DNA from: Nioella sp. MMSF_3534
GTDB lineage: Bacteria; Pseudomonadota; Alphaproteobacteria; Rhodobacterales; Rhodobacteraceae
Assembly (NCBI RefSeq): GCF_030732985.1
Contig: NZ_JASHJX010000020.1
Span: 1 to 64,000, forward strand
Direction of reading: 5' to 3'
Length of the DNA stretch: 64,000 nucleotides
Shown piece by piece: positions 37,101 to 45,779 of the stretch. The notes under the pieces were generated by a model. The model searched no databases, was not told the DNA's origin, and worked only from the letters and a program-made list of their open reading frames with translations. The position numbers were made by a program, and so were the translations under genes. Numbering within the stretch: position 1 is the stretch's first letter; every line of letters begins with the position of its first letter.

Positions 37101-37727
37101 CTATTCCCCGTGCTCGACCCCCATCATCAGCGCGGCCAAAAGGGCGGTTTCCTGCCCGATATGCGCGCCGTTCAGGTGGCTGGCTGCTGATTGAAGGGCC
37201 TTGGAGGATTTGTTCTGGGCCAGTTTCCAGGTGCCATCGACCTCCGCCACTTCGAACCGAAAGGGCCGGATCATCCGCATTAGCCTTTCCTGAACATCCT
37301 CTGACGTCTTGTCGAGTGTCCAGGGATTCTTCGGCAGTAGGCGCGTTTCAAACATCTCGGTGAGCGTTTCCAGCGAAGCCCGCAGCGCGTCATCGGGCAA
37401 CGGATGCAGCGTGCCGCGCAGGTGGACGGCGACGTAGTTCCAGGTCGGAACCTGCGCCGGGTCGCCGTACCAATCGGGCGAGATATAGCCATCAGGCCCG
37501 GTTACCGCGATGACGGCGGGCATGGGACCGGTGACAGCACGTGCGATGGGGTTCGACCGGACTAGGTGCAGGTCGGCACTGGCCCCATCCTCGGACAGCA
37601 CAAACGGGATGTGAGAGATCATCGGCGCCGGATCACCGTTCACTGACAACACGCCAAAGCCCCGGTCTCGGGCAAAGCCCAGGTTCCGGTCGCGGCTTTC
37701 CTGCCGATAGGCGGGGTTCGGGTGCAT
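37101..37727 (-). CDS. FMN-binding PaiB-type protein
   Basis: A 208-residue protein matching the PaiB/FMN-binding negative regulator family: FVLSEDGASADLHLVRSNPIA, PDWYGDPAQVPTWNYVAVHL and the C-terminal RLMRMIRPFRFEVAEVDG. In Bacillus PaiB affects sporulation and protease genes, but the fold is a flavin-binding split barrel and the actual role may be enzymatic. It is divergent from the FMN riboswitch/ribH unit. Confidence 0.9.
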   Translation of the reverse strand: MHPNPAYRQESRDRNLGFARDRGFGVLSVNGDPAPMISHIPFVLSEDGASADLHLVRSNPIARAVTGPMPAVIAVTGPDGYISPDWYGDPAQVPTWNYVAVHLRGTLHPLPDDALRASLETLTEMFETRLLPKNPWTLDKTSEDVQERLMRMIRPFRFEVAEVDGTWKLAQNKSSKALQSAASHLNGAHIGQETALLAALMMGVEHGE

Positions 37728-37797
37728 GGGCGTTCTCCTGCCGTGATTGGTCGTTTGTGCAGCTTGCTTAACTAGGCAGGCTTTGCAACAGTGGCCG

Positions 37798-37941
37798 CGT
37801 TCTCAGGGCGGGGTGAAATTCCCCACCGGCGGTATGCGGGCGATGCCCCGTAAGCCCGCGAGCGCCCTCGTTCACGCGGGGGGTCCAGCAGATCCGGTGA
37901 GAGGCCGGGGCCGACGGTGATAGTCCGGATGAAAGAGAACG
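37798..37941 (+). promoter_or_regulatory. FMN riboswitch (RFN element)
   Basis: P1 pairs CGTTCTC (37798-37804) with GAGAACG (37935-37941). Conserved internal segments are present: CAGGGCGGGGTGAAATTCCC, CACCGGCGGTAT, AGCCCGCGAGC, CAGCAGATCCGGTGAGA, GGGGCCGACGGT and ATAGTCCGGATG. It precedes ribH by 81 bases, so FMN should reduce lumazine synthase production. Confidence 0.97.
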
Positions 37942-37942
37942 A

Positions 37943-37975
37943 GCAGGGGGCGCGCCTTTCGGGTGCGGTCCCTGC
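37943..37975 (+). promoter_or_regulatory. Hairpin downstream of the FMN aptamer (candidate expression platform)
   Basis: GCAGGGGGCGCGCC (37943-37956) pairs with GGTGCGGTCCCTGC (37962-37975) over 14 positions with one mismatch and two G-T pairs, loop TTTCG. There is no T-run after it, so it is not a classic terminator. The ribH ribosome site (AAGGAGA) is 35 bases further on and is not in the stem. Confidence 0.55.
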
Positions 37976-38022
37976 CCGTGATCGCCTTGGGTGACGTGTC
38001 AGTTATCGAAAGGAGATCATAG

Positions 38023-38469
38023 ATGACACACACCCGATATGCGTTCGTGAAGGCCAACTGGCATTCCGAGATCGTGGATCAGGCCCTTGTGGGCTTTACC
38101 GAAGTCATTCCCGCCGAGCAGGTGGATGTCTTCGACGTGCCCGGCGCGTTCGAGATGCCGCTTTTGGCGCGTGACCTGGCCGCTTCGGGCCGCTACGGGG
38201 CCGTGGCCTGCGCGGCCCTGGTCGTCGATGGCGGCATCTACCGGCATGATTTCGTGGCGCAGGCCGTGGTGGACGGGCTGATGCGCGCAGGGATGGATAC
38301 AGGCGTTCCGGTCCTGTCCGTGTCGCTGACCCCGCATCACTTCCAGGAAACCGAACATCACATCGGCATCTTCAAGGCCCATTTCGTTCAAAAGGGGCGT
38401 GAGGCCGCCCATGCCGCCCTTGGCATCCTGCGCACGCGCGCCGCATTGGCCACCGACCAGGCCGCCTGA
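38023..38469 (+). CDS. ribH: 6,7-dimethyl-8-ribityllumazine synthase, RibH2 type
   Basis: A 148-residue lumazine synthase, the penultimate step of riboflavin synthesis. Motifs: FVKANWHSEIVDQAL, VPGAFEMPLLA, CAALVVDGGIYRHDFVA and VLSVSLTPHHFQETEHH. The DGGIYRHDFVA and TPHHF features match the Brucella RibH2 type rather than the common RibH1 GAVIRGxTxHF type. AAGGAGA lies 6 bases before the ATG. It stands alone under its riboswitch; no other rib genes are nearby. Confidence 0.93.
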   Translation: MTHTRYAFVKANWHSEIVDQALVGFTEVIPAEQVDVFDVPGAFEMPLLARDLAASGRYGAVACAALVVDGGIYRHDFVAQAVVDGLMRAGMDTGVPVLSVSLTPHHFQETEHHIGIFKAHFVQKGREAAHAALGILRTRAALATDQAA

Positions 38470-38560
38470 CCGATGGGGGGCGTGGCCCATCCTGCCGCGC
38501 CCCCTTGTGGTCCCACCCCATTCAGCCCATGGTGACCGCGACCTTTCCCGCGAGTCCCCC

Positions 38561-39466
38561 ATGCTGAACGGCATTGCCCTGCGCCTGCTATCGGTCGGCT
38601 TTTTCGCCGCCATGTCCGCCACCGTGCACGGGCTGTCCCATAGCGTGCCGGTCGGACAGATTGTCTTCTGGCGCAGCTTCGTCGCGATCATTCCCATCGT
38701 CATCTACATGGCCTGGATCGGGCGCTTCCCAAACGGGTTCCTGACCAAGCGCCCCGGCGGCCACTTCATGCGCGGGCTGTTCGGGGGCATCTCGATGGTG
38801 CTGTCCTTCATCTCTCTGGCCTATCTGCCGGTCGCCAATGCCACCGCGCTGGCCTTCCTCGGGCCGCTCGTCTCGCTGCCCTTCGCGGCAATGCTGTTGG
38901 GCGAGGTGCTGACCCGCCGCATCATCTGGGCGGCTTTCATCGGCTTTGGCGGTGTGCTGCTGATGCTGGCCAGCAGTCTGGTGCGTCCCGATGCCGATCC
39001 GGGCCAGTTGATCGGGATCGCCGCGGGCCTTGGTTTTGCCGCCACCATGGGGCTGGTGCGCGTGCAGATCCGCAACCTGACAAAGACCGAAAGCGCCGTG
39101 ACCATCGCCTTCTGGTTCTCGGTCACCTGTTCCGGCATCGGGCTTCTGAGCCTGCCGCTCGGTTGGGTGCCCATGGTGGGTGATGTTTTGTGGTATCTCG
39201 TCTTTGCCGGGTTGCTTGGCGGCGTGGCGCAGATCCTCGCCACCGAGGCCGCCGCGCGCGTGCCGGTCTCTCAACTGGCACCCTTCGACTACACGGGGAT
39301 GATCTGGGCGCTTGGCTTCGACGTGATCCTGTTCAGCCAGTTCCCCGACTGGATCAGCTTCATCGGCATGGGGGCCATTGTGATGGCCGGGATCATCACC
39401 GTGGTCACGCCCAAATCCGAACGTCCCGCCGCCGCGCCGCCCGCACCAAGGCAGCCCTGGCACTAG
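38561..39466 (+). CDS. DMT/EamA-family permease
   Basis: A 301-residue protein with ten predicted membrane helices arranged as two EamA repeats. The first ends around FLGPLVSLPFAAMLLGEVLT, the second around ATEAAARVPVSQLAPFDYTG. It probably exports a metabolite. No neighbour indicates the substrate. It follows ribH after 91 bases that include a GC-rich hairpin (GGGGGCG near 38475 with CGCCCCC near 38501). Confidence 0.87.
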   Translation: MLNGIALRLLSVGFFAAMSATVHGLSHSVPVGQIVFWRSFVAIIPIVIYMAWIGRFPNGFLTKRPGGHFMRGLFGGISMVLSFISLAYLPVANATALAFLGPLVSLPFAAMLLGEVLTRRIIWAAFIGFGGVLLMLASSLVRPDADPGQLIGIAAGLGFAATMGLVRVQIRNLTKTESAVTIAFWFSVTCSGIGLLSLPLGWVPMVGDVLWYLVFAGLLGGVAQILATEAAARVPVSQLAPFDYTGMIWALGFDVILFSQFPDWISFIGMGAIVMAGIITVVTPKSERPAAAPPAPRQPWH

Positions 39467-39470
39467 GCCC

Positions 39471-40409
39471 TCAGCCCGGTTCGCGCCTGAGCGATTGTGC
39501 CATGCAATGGATGCCGCCGCCCATCATGGTGAACAAGTCCATTTCCGGGTCGTAGACTGTGAACCCGTTGGCGCGCAGCTTGGCGATCAGGTCTTTGCTG
39601 GCCGCCGGTGCCAAAACGCGATCCCCGCCAAGGGACATCACGTTACAGCCGAGCGCCATCGTATCGCGAAAGCCCACGGGGATGATCTCCACCCCACGGG
39701 ACTTGAGCCAGTCGGTGACGTGATCGGGGGTCGTCTCCAGGCAGACCGCCGCGCATTTCGGGGCAATCATGCAGACCATCAGGTCGATGTGCACATAGTA
39801 GGGGTCGATATAGGCATAGTGCACCTCCCACCCCTCTTTCTCGACCCAGGCGCCGATCTGGCGGGCCGAAACCTCTTCGCAGCGCAGGCCGGTATAGCCG
39901 ATCAGCACCGCGCCGGGTTCGATGATATGGAAATCGCCGCCCTCGAAATTGCCCGCGCTGACCATGTCGTAGATCGGGATTCCGGCCCCGAGATAGAAGC
40001 GCAGCGCCGCCGAATATTCCCCTCGCCTGCGCGGGTTGGCCATCTGGGTGATGACCGCACCCCACGGGGTCATGAAGCTGGAATCGCGGGCATAGACCCC
40101 GTATTTCAGATGTTCATCGGCGGGCAGGGTGTGGATGGTCACGCCCGCACCTTCATAGGCGTCGCACATCTCGCGGTATTGCTTGACCGCGATTTGGTGA
40201 TCCCATTTGCGCCCGGTACGCGCGGTTTCACGGTAGATCGAGCTGAAGGCCGCGTTGTCCATATGCCCGAAGGTTTCCACGGGGCCAAGCAGCACGTCTT
40301 GCAGCACGCCATATTCGGAGTCGATTCCCCAGTTTGGAAGCGGCTCGGTGCCCCCCAGTGGGTTACGCGCCTGAAGCGGCGGATTGGCAGGGCGTTGATC
40401 GTCTGGCAT
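39471..40409 (-). CDS. Amidinotransferase/DDAH-type guanidino-group enzyme
   Basis: A 312-residue protein of the arginine deiminase/amidinotransferase superfamily. The C-terminal GGGIHCMAQSL holds the nucleophilic Cys; GNFEGGDFHIIEPGAVLIGYT and VYARDSSFMTPWGAVI are the family's Asp/Glu and His-region motifs. Possible substrates are arginine, methylated arginines or other guanidino compounds. The start at 40409 has GGAGAACCCC upstream; an in-frame start at 40460 is less likely. 40410-40567 holds no gene. Confidence 0.87.
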   Translation of the reverse strand: MPDDQRPANPPLQARNPLGGTEPLPNWGIDSEYGVLQDVLLGPVETFGHMDNAAFSSIYRETARTGRKWDHQIAVKQYREMCDAYEGAGVTIHTLPADEHLKYGVYARDSSFMTPWGAVITQMANPRRRGEYSAALRFYLGAGIPIYDMVSAGNFEGGDFHIIEPGAVLIGYTGLRCEEVSARQIGAWVEKEGWEVHYAYIDPYYVHIDLMVCMIAPKCAAVCLETTPDHVTDWLKSRGVEIIPVGFRDTMALGCNVMSLGGDRVLAPAASKDLIAKLRANGFTVYDPEMDLFTMMGGGIHCMAQSLRREPG

Positions 40410-40567
40410 GGGGTTCTCCGCTTTCGGTTTGCGTGAACGATAGCGGAGGAAGGCCGTCAAGCAATAAAAAGGGTCGTTTCGGCACCGCTTTCGACGCTGT
40501 GTTCGCGGACAGCCAGGTCAGGCTCGACTGAGTAAGAAGGCAGTTGGCATGCCTCAGACCCGCGCCC

Positions 40568-41830
40568 TCAGGCGCAAAGCTGGTTGCCTTCGATACCCGT
40601 GATCACCGCGCTGACGATCTGCCCCTCGGGTTGCGGATCGCGGAAGCTGACCTCGGTAAACTGCTCGCTCCGGCCCATATGGGGGTTTTCCAGAAGGACC
40701 GAGTGCCTACGCCCCACCTGAGCTGCCAGATGCGCTGCAACCTGACGCTCCCCCGCCTCTCGCAGCCGGGCCGCGCGGTCCTTGATCACGTTGCCATTCA
40801 CCTGATTGGGAATGCGCGCCGCCGGGGTGCCGTTCCGTTTGGAATAGGGGAAGACATGCAGCCATGTGAGGTCGCAGTCGGTGACCAGCTTCAGCGAGTT
40901 TTCGAAATGCGCCTCGGTCTCGGTCGGGAAACCCGCGATGATATCGGCGCCGAAGGTCATCTCGGGGCGCAGGCGCCGCGCCTCTTCACAGAAGCGGATG
41001 GCATCGTCGCGCAGGTGGCGCCGGGCCATGCGTTTCAGGATCAGGTCGTCGCCATGCTGAAGCGACAGGTGCAGATGCGGCATCAGGCGCGGCTCCGTCG
41101 CGATGGCCTGCATCAGGTTCTCGTCCGCCTCGATGGAATCGATGGAGGAGATGCGCAGGCGCGGCAGGTCCGGCACCAGTTTCAGGATGCGCATGACCAG
41201 ATCGCCAAGACGCGGGGTCGAGGGCAGGTCCGCCCCCCAAGAGGTCAGATCGACGCCTGTCAGCACGACCTCGTTATAGCCGCGATCCACCAGCCGCTTG
41301 ATCTGGTCCACCACCACGCCCGCAGGGACGGACCGGGAATTGCCGCGCCCATAGGGAATGATGCAGAAGGTGCAGCGATGGTCGCACCCGTTCTGAACCT
41401 GCACATAAGCGCGCGACCTTGTGCCGAATCCGTCGATCAGGTGGCCCGCCGTTTCGGTGACCGACATGATGTCATCGACCATGACCTTCTCGGTCTGGCC
41501 GATGAAATCCCCCGCGATACCGGCCCAGGTTTCAGGCTGCATCTTCTCGGTGTTGCCGATCACCAGGTCGACCTCATCCATCGCTTTGAACGTGTCGGGT
41601 TCGGTCTGCGCGGCGCAGCCGGTGACGATGATCTTCGCGCCCGGATTGTCGCGGCGCAGCTTGCGAATCTCCTGCCGCGCTTTTCGCACCGCCTCGGCCG
41701 TAACCGCGCAGGTGTTCACCACCACGGCATTCTCCACCCCGGCCTGTTGGCTGAGCGCTTTCATCGCCTCGGTTTCGTAGGCATTGAGCCGACAGCCGAG
41801 CGTGTGGAAAACGGGGGGCCTCATGGACAT
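40568..41830 (-). CDS. mtaB: tRNA t6A37 methylthiotransferase MtaB
   Basis: A 420-residue radical-SAM methylthiotransferase that adds a methylthio group to t6A at tRNA position 37. Layout: UPF0004 domain with three Fe-S cysteines (HTLGCRLN, VNTCAVT, TGCAAQ), radical SAM CxxxCxxC (NGCDHRCTFCIIP) and a terminal TRAM domain. The HTLGCRLNAYE start identifies the MtaB branch rather than MiaB. The ATG at 41830 shares one base with the dapF stop (TGATG), suggesting coupling; the ATG at 41824 is also possible. Confidence 0.94.
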   Translation of the reverse strand: MSMRPPVFHTLGCRLNAYETEAMKALSQQAGVENAVVVNTCAVTAEAVRKARQEIRKLRRDNPGAKIIVTGCAAQTEPDTFKAMDEVDLVIGNTEKMQPETWAGIAGDFIGQTEKVMVDDIMSVTETAGHLIDGFGTRSRAYVQVQNGCDHRCTFCIIPYGRGNSRSVPAGVVVDQIKRLVDRGYNEVVLTGVDLTSWGADLPSTPRLGDLVMRILKLVPDLPRLRISSIDSIEADENLMQAIATEPRLMPHLHLSLQHGDDLILKRMARRHLRDDAIRFCEEARRLRPEMTFGADIIAGFPTETEAHFENSLKLVTDCDLTWLHVFPYSKRNGTPAARIPNQVNGNVIKDRAARLREAGERQVAAHLAAQVGRRHSVLLENPHMGRSEQFTEVSFRDPQPEGQIVSAVITGIEGNQLCA

Positions 41831-42666
41831 CAGAGCGCCGACAGGAAATCCGGCGTCAGCACGGCGTCGAAGACATGGGCCGTGGGCCCCGTCATCCAGA
41901 CGCCATCCTCGCGCCAGTCGATATGGATGGTGCCGCCGTCCAGCTCGATGGTGACGGTGCGACCCGTCAGCCCCCGGCGGGCGGCAGCAACGGCGGTCGC
42001 GCAGGAGGAGGAGCCGGAGGCCAGCGTCACCCCCACACCCCGTTCCCAGACCCGCATGCGCAGATGATCCGGCCCGATCACATGGGCGAACTGCACATTG
42101 GTGCGCTTGGGGTAAAGCGGGTGATGTTCGATCTCGGCCCCGCGCGCGGCAAGGTCCACCGCCTCGGCATCCTCGACGAAGAAGGTGCAATGCGGGTTGC
42201 CCATGCCGGTCGCGGTTGGCGCGCCGTCGATCGGCAGCGCCAGCGTATCCATCTGATGGGCCAGGGGGATGTCCCGCCAGTCGAGCTGTGGAGCGCCCAT
42301 ATTGACCGAGGTCAGCCCGTTACCCGCATCCAACGCCTCCAGCAGCCCCCGTTCGGTGCGGATCGTCAGGGCGCGCGTCCCGGTGCGCCCCATCTCGTAG
42401 CGCGCCACGCAACGCGTGGCATTGCCACAGGCCCCGGCGGTGGAGCCATCGGCGTTGTAGAAGATCAGGGACAGGTCCGCCCCGTCATCGGAATGAATCA
42501 CCGCCAGCTGATCGAATCCCACCCCCCGATGACGATCCGCCAGCGCAGCCGCCAAGGGCGCGGTCATCGTCATGGCGGTCTCCCGCGCGTCGATCACCAC
42601 GAAGTCATTGCCAAGCCCATGCATTTTCATGAAGGGCAGGCCGGTTATGGGTCCGTGTTCCACCAT
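41830..42666 (-). CDS. dapF: Diaminopimelate epimerase
   Basis: A 278-residue DapF converting LL- to meso-diaminopimelate for lysine and peptidoglycan. First catalytic Cys80 in [11 protein letters not shown]; the second is in the [11 protein letters not shown] segment, where the usual ACGSGACA has Ala-Ser in place of Ala-Cys but keeps the catalytic second Cys. N-terminal [14 protein letters not shown] is canonical and preceded by a short extension ([12 protein letters not shown]), common in this group. It reads away from the tRNA-Lys gene. Confidence 0.94.
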   Translation of the reverse strand: MVEHGPITGLPFMKMHGLGNDFVVIDARETAMTMTAPLAAALADRHRGVGFDQLAVIHSDDGADLSLIFYNADGSTAGACGNATRCVARYEMGRTGTRALTIRTERGLLEALDAGNGLTSVNMGAPQLDWRDIPLAHQMDTLALPIDGAPTATGMGNPHCTFFVEDAEAVDLAARGAEIEHHPLYPKRTNVQFAHVIGPDHLRMRVWERGVGVTLASGSSSCATAVAAARRGLTGRTVTIELDGGTIHIDWREDGVWMTGPTAHVFDAVLTPDFLSAL

Positions 42667-42795
42667 GCGCGGGCATATACGCCTTCGCCGGTCGATTTGA
42701 AATCCCAAAGGAAAGATTTCTGCTTGACGCCCCCGGATCGGGTTTATAGAGAAGCCGCCTGTAGCGGGGGTCGCAAGACTGCGCTGCATCAGAGT

Positions 42796-42871
42796 GGGCC
42801 GTTAGCTCAGTTGGTAGAGCAACTGACTTTTAATCAGTGGGTCGCAGGTTCGAATCCTGCACGGCTCACCA
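42796..42871 (+). tRNA. tRNA-Lys (UUU), CCA encoded
   Basis: A 76-base cloverleaf: acceptor GGGCCGT/ACGGCTC (one G-T pair), D-arm TAGCTCAGTTGGTAGAGCAA, anticodon arm CTGAC-TTTTAAT-CAG with anticodon TTT, T-arm GCAGG-TTCGAAT-CCTGC, and CCA at 42869-42871. Its 3' part is duplicated at 52719-52767 as the right attachment site, so the integration leaves this gene intact. Confidence 0.97.
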
Positions 42872-42875
42872 CTGA
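42827..42875 (+). repeat. Left attachment repeat (attL)
   Basis: 49 bases from the anticodon loop through the CCA to ACTGA, identical to 52719-52767. The repeat is the 3' half of tRNA-Lys, a standard target for tyrosine recombinases; its right partner lies beside the integrase gene. Confidence 0.93.
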
Positions 42876-43241
42876 AATCCTTAAATATCAATGAGATGTG
42901 CATCACGGCTTTACTTCGGATGGTCGTGCTTAGAAGCCCGTGGAAGCAGTGTGGAAGCAAGCGCCTGCTCCATATCCGTTGCAGAATTGCAACGCCACCG
43001 ACTCGAGCATTCGCCTCGGGAAAGTCAAGCCAACAGAGTTCGCTGATCAACGATGTCTCCGTGCCCGTTGGCCTGCGATGACTTGGACGCGAGTGTAGAC
43101 ACGCACTTCATCAACAGCAGACATTTCACAAGAGCTTCCGGGCGGGAACCAGGCTTTCGCTGCGTTTGGCACGAAGGTCTGCTCTCGGGCGCTCCGAGGA
43201 AAACAGAAGTGACCGTTTGCATAGGCTGCGCAGCTGCCCAC
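42876..43241. other. Left end of the island, no gene
   Basis: No convincing ORF. Two direct repeats GTGGAAGCA at 42940 and 42951 (11 bases apart) are candidate integrase arm sites, and a perfect inverted repeat CGTTGCA/TGCAACG lies at 42977-42994. Much of 42876-43020 is similar to 52768-52905 outside the right repeat. Confidence 0.6.
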
Positions 43242-44057
43242 TCATGCTTCAAGTAAGTCTTGAATCCAAGGATGTCTGCTGTCCCGCTCAGCACGCAACA
43301 GAAAGTGCTTTTCACCGCTGTACTCTGCTGAACGATCCATAGCTGTAAGGATCTCCGCAGCCTTTCGCTTGAAACTCTGGTGGCCTGCTAGCTCTGTTTC
43401 TAGTTGCAGATACAGTTGTTTGGCTTCTTTAACCAGTTGGACAAAATGAACAGCTTCCGCATGCCTTGCTTTGCAAGTTGGCTCGTGATGCAAATGGAAA
43501 ATCTTAATTGATTCCTCGACTCGTTGTTTGTCGGTCTCATCCTGAGAAGTTGAGCACGGTTTACCATTTTCGAGCTGGCACCCAAGCAGCTTCCAATCAG
43601 TAGGATCACAAGGGTCAAGGAGAACAGGAAATTCTTCGTCACAAGGCCCCTCGTTGTAAACCCTCTTTGATTCATCGAGCAAGGGGAAGCGGTCAGCCTT
43701 GCCCCCTTCGGTGTCGCCCTTCACATTTACTCGGCGCTCATTGCAGTACCTGCAGGAGTAGCGAAAATTATTTAAATCAAATGCGAGCCATCTATAACCA
43801 GAGTGAGGATTTATTGCATCACGGACTCTGCCTTTCGGGCGATAGTGATCGACCGCATTATCGTCCCGCACACACTTTGTTTCACAATACCAGCATTTCT
43901 CATTCGGGAATAAGTCGGCCATATTGTGTTTGAGATCTCTCCAAACGTCTGCATGGTCATCAAGACTATCACCAGCCTCTACAGCTGCTTTAGCTGCAGC
44001 GGCTCTTGCGTACCAGCCATCGGGGAGCGTAAGACGATTGATATTAATGTATCTCAA
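43242..44057 (-). CDS. ptuB: Septu-type HNH endonuclease PtuB
   Basis: A 271-residue HNH nuclease of the TIGR02646/PtuB family, the effector of Septu and of Ec78-type retron defence. The finger pairs are Cys55/Cys58 (KCWYCET) and Cys102/Cys105 (SCRYCNERR), with the catalytic strand AVDHYRPKGRV (Asp70, His71) between and Asn96/97 in the helix. In Septu the ATPase PtuA holds PtuB and releases or activates it on phage infection, leading to nucleic-acid damage. The ATG overlaps the ptuA stop by 4 bases. It is the last gene of the hsdM-hsdS-ptuA-ptuB run. Confidence 0.9.
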   Translation of the reverse strand: MRYININRLTLPDGWYARAAAAKAAVEAGDSLDDHADVWRDLKHNMADLFPNEKCWYCETKCVRDDNAVDHYRPKGRVRDAINPHSGYRWLAFDLNNFRYSCRYCNERRVNVKGDTEGGKADRFPLLDESKRVYNEGPCDEEFPVLLDPCDPTDWKLLGCQLENGKPCSTSQDETDKQRVEESIKIFHLHHEPTCKARHAEAVHFVQLVKEAKQLYLQLETELAGHQSFKRKAAEILTAMDRSAEYSGEKHFLLRAERDSRHPWIQDLLEA

Positions 44058-45774
44058 TTGCTCGCCTCAGGGTTGGACGCTTCTTCTTCGAGTAGTTCGG
44101 AAATGAGTCTTGCCGCAATCTCTTCCCGTTCCGAGCGGGACAGCGACACTGTATTGTCGACTAGCGCATCAATGTCATCGGTCTCAAATCGCTTGCGGAG
44201 ATGAGCTCCTCGAACTTGAAGGTAGCGCGAGTATTCAGCATCGGGATGAAAGAAGCGAAAGCCAAGGCGGTCAAGTTTCTCATTGATGTCATCGAGTGCC
44301 GCCTGCTGATCCTTCGTTAGCTGCTGAAAGCCTGCATATATTCGCTGCTGTTCGAGCAACTCTTGAGTGGGTTGGTCGAGCGTTGATGCGATACCGAACA
44401 TGTCGCTTGTAACAATTGCGGCATATCCAAGTCCCCTGGGATCCTGTTCGGGATGCATAGCGACAATCTGCCGACCGTCTTCTAACTTTGACAAGCGAAG
44501 AATTTGGACTTGCTCTTTGACCAATTCGGCAATTGACATGGGGTTGTGAGTGGTCAGTAGAATATGGCTGTCGTCGCGCTTTCCGCCATCCTTACCTGCG
44601 AACCTCCGCAAATATCCCAAATAATCGACAGCCCAACGCGGATTGAGATGTGTGTCTGGTTCGTCTAGGAGGAACAAGCTTTCGCTTTCTGCAGTAAATT
44701 TGAGCAGGCCAAGAACCGTGAAGAGTTGCTGCTCACCTTCGCTCAATTCGCGAAAGGTGACCGTGCCGTCATCTCCTTTAAGCCGCACCCTGATGCGCAC
44801 TTCCTCAATCAGTTGAGAAACATGGGTGCTTTCTAGGTCTCGGAAGAACTCAGCGGGTCTTTGCTCCCCGACCAGCCGCTTCAACGACGCGATATCCTTT
44901 ATAAACAGATACTTGAACTCGAGCGTCTTGTTGTTCCAAAGAGAAACCGGAACGCTTCTGCTAGTCTCAATAGGAGCAAGAGCAATATCTTGGAGGCGAT
45001 CCAAGAAATCAGCGACGACGCCCTTCGCATACCAAAATCGTGGGTCTCCTTCTTTGGACTTCCAAGGAGGCTGCCGCAGAACGAAAAGTACCGACTCAAT
45101 TCCCTCCTCCGGATCGATACCCAGGTGTTCGGTCAGAAAGTCGCGCACGTCGTCAGATTGCTGGATCAAGAACGCCAAAAGGACAAACTGGCTATGCACG
45201 GGTAAAGCATAGAACAGGCGCTTCAATCCAGGATCCTTGCCTTGCCGGAGCTGCTTATCGAAGCCTTCTAGGTATGGCTTGAATACCTCGTGGAGCCGCT
45301 CACTCTCGCCCGAATAATAGCCGAAGACATAGTGGGGCAGATGTTTGGTTGGCTCGTCAAAGAATGCCTTGAGCGTTTTTTTTTTCCTCTCATCGGCGAC
45401 GTTTCTAGCTCATCTTCTATGAAAGGAATAAGTGTCCCGTCGCCCCTTGCTTCGCTTTCGGTAGCAACATGGATCATGAGCGGTTCCCGGGCACGATCAG
45501 GATCCGCGTCGACATTGATATATAAAGTGTCTTCGCTGCTGCCCATCCGGTATGTCAGGTTATACGCGAAATCTGGCTTGCGATTACCTTGGATTAGATC
45601 GCGAAATATTATGGTCAGTGCTTCAAGGACATTGGATTTCCCAGTACCATTCCAACCGATCACAACGGTGATCCAGTGGTTCTGATCAAAATCGATTGTG
45701 ACATCTTTCAGGTTCTTGAACCTGTGGGTTGGGCTATCCTTGGGACTCCCGATAGTGATCTTATCCAAGCGCAT
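44054..45774 (-). CDS. ptuA: Septu-type ATPase PtuA, frameshifted in a poly-A run
   Basis: An AAA/ABC-type ATPase read in two frames. Part 1 (45774 down to 45268, 168 codons) has Walker A VIGWNGTGKSN (Lys46). Part 2 (to 44054) has the signature LSEGEQQLF, Walker B SLFLLDEPDTHLNP and the switch His in ILLTTHNP. The break is at ten A's (45385-45376 on the minus strand) after codons for PMRG. With eleven A's, or a -1 slip, the frame continues KKKTLKAFFDEPTKHLPHYV and joins part 2 without a stop, giving about 573 residues, a full PtuA. It may be inactivated, phase-variable, slippage-expressed or a sequencing error. Confidence 0.85.
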
Positions 45775-45779
45775 GAGCG

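Noticed and set aside
42802-43050. Minus-strand ORF of 82 codons crossing tRNA-Lys
   Set aside because: Its C-terminal part is the antisense translation of the tRNA gene, a well-known artefact pattern; the rest lies in the non-coding island end.
43025-43315. Minus-strand ORF (96 codons) at the island left end
   Set aside because: It overlaps the ptuB 3' end in another frame, with no ribosome site and no recognisable features.
44054-45226. Treating the ptuA 3' part as an independent gene starting at a TTG (45226)
   Set aside because: The frame upstream of that codon still encodes ATPase-like sequence back to the poly-A run, and no ribosome site precedes the TTG; it is the downstream part of one frameshifted gene.
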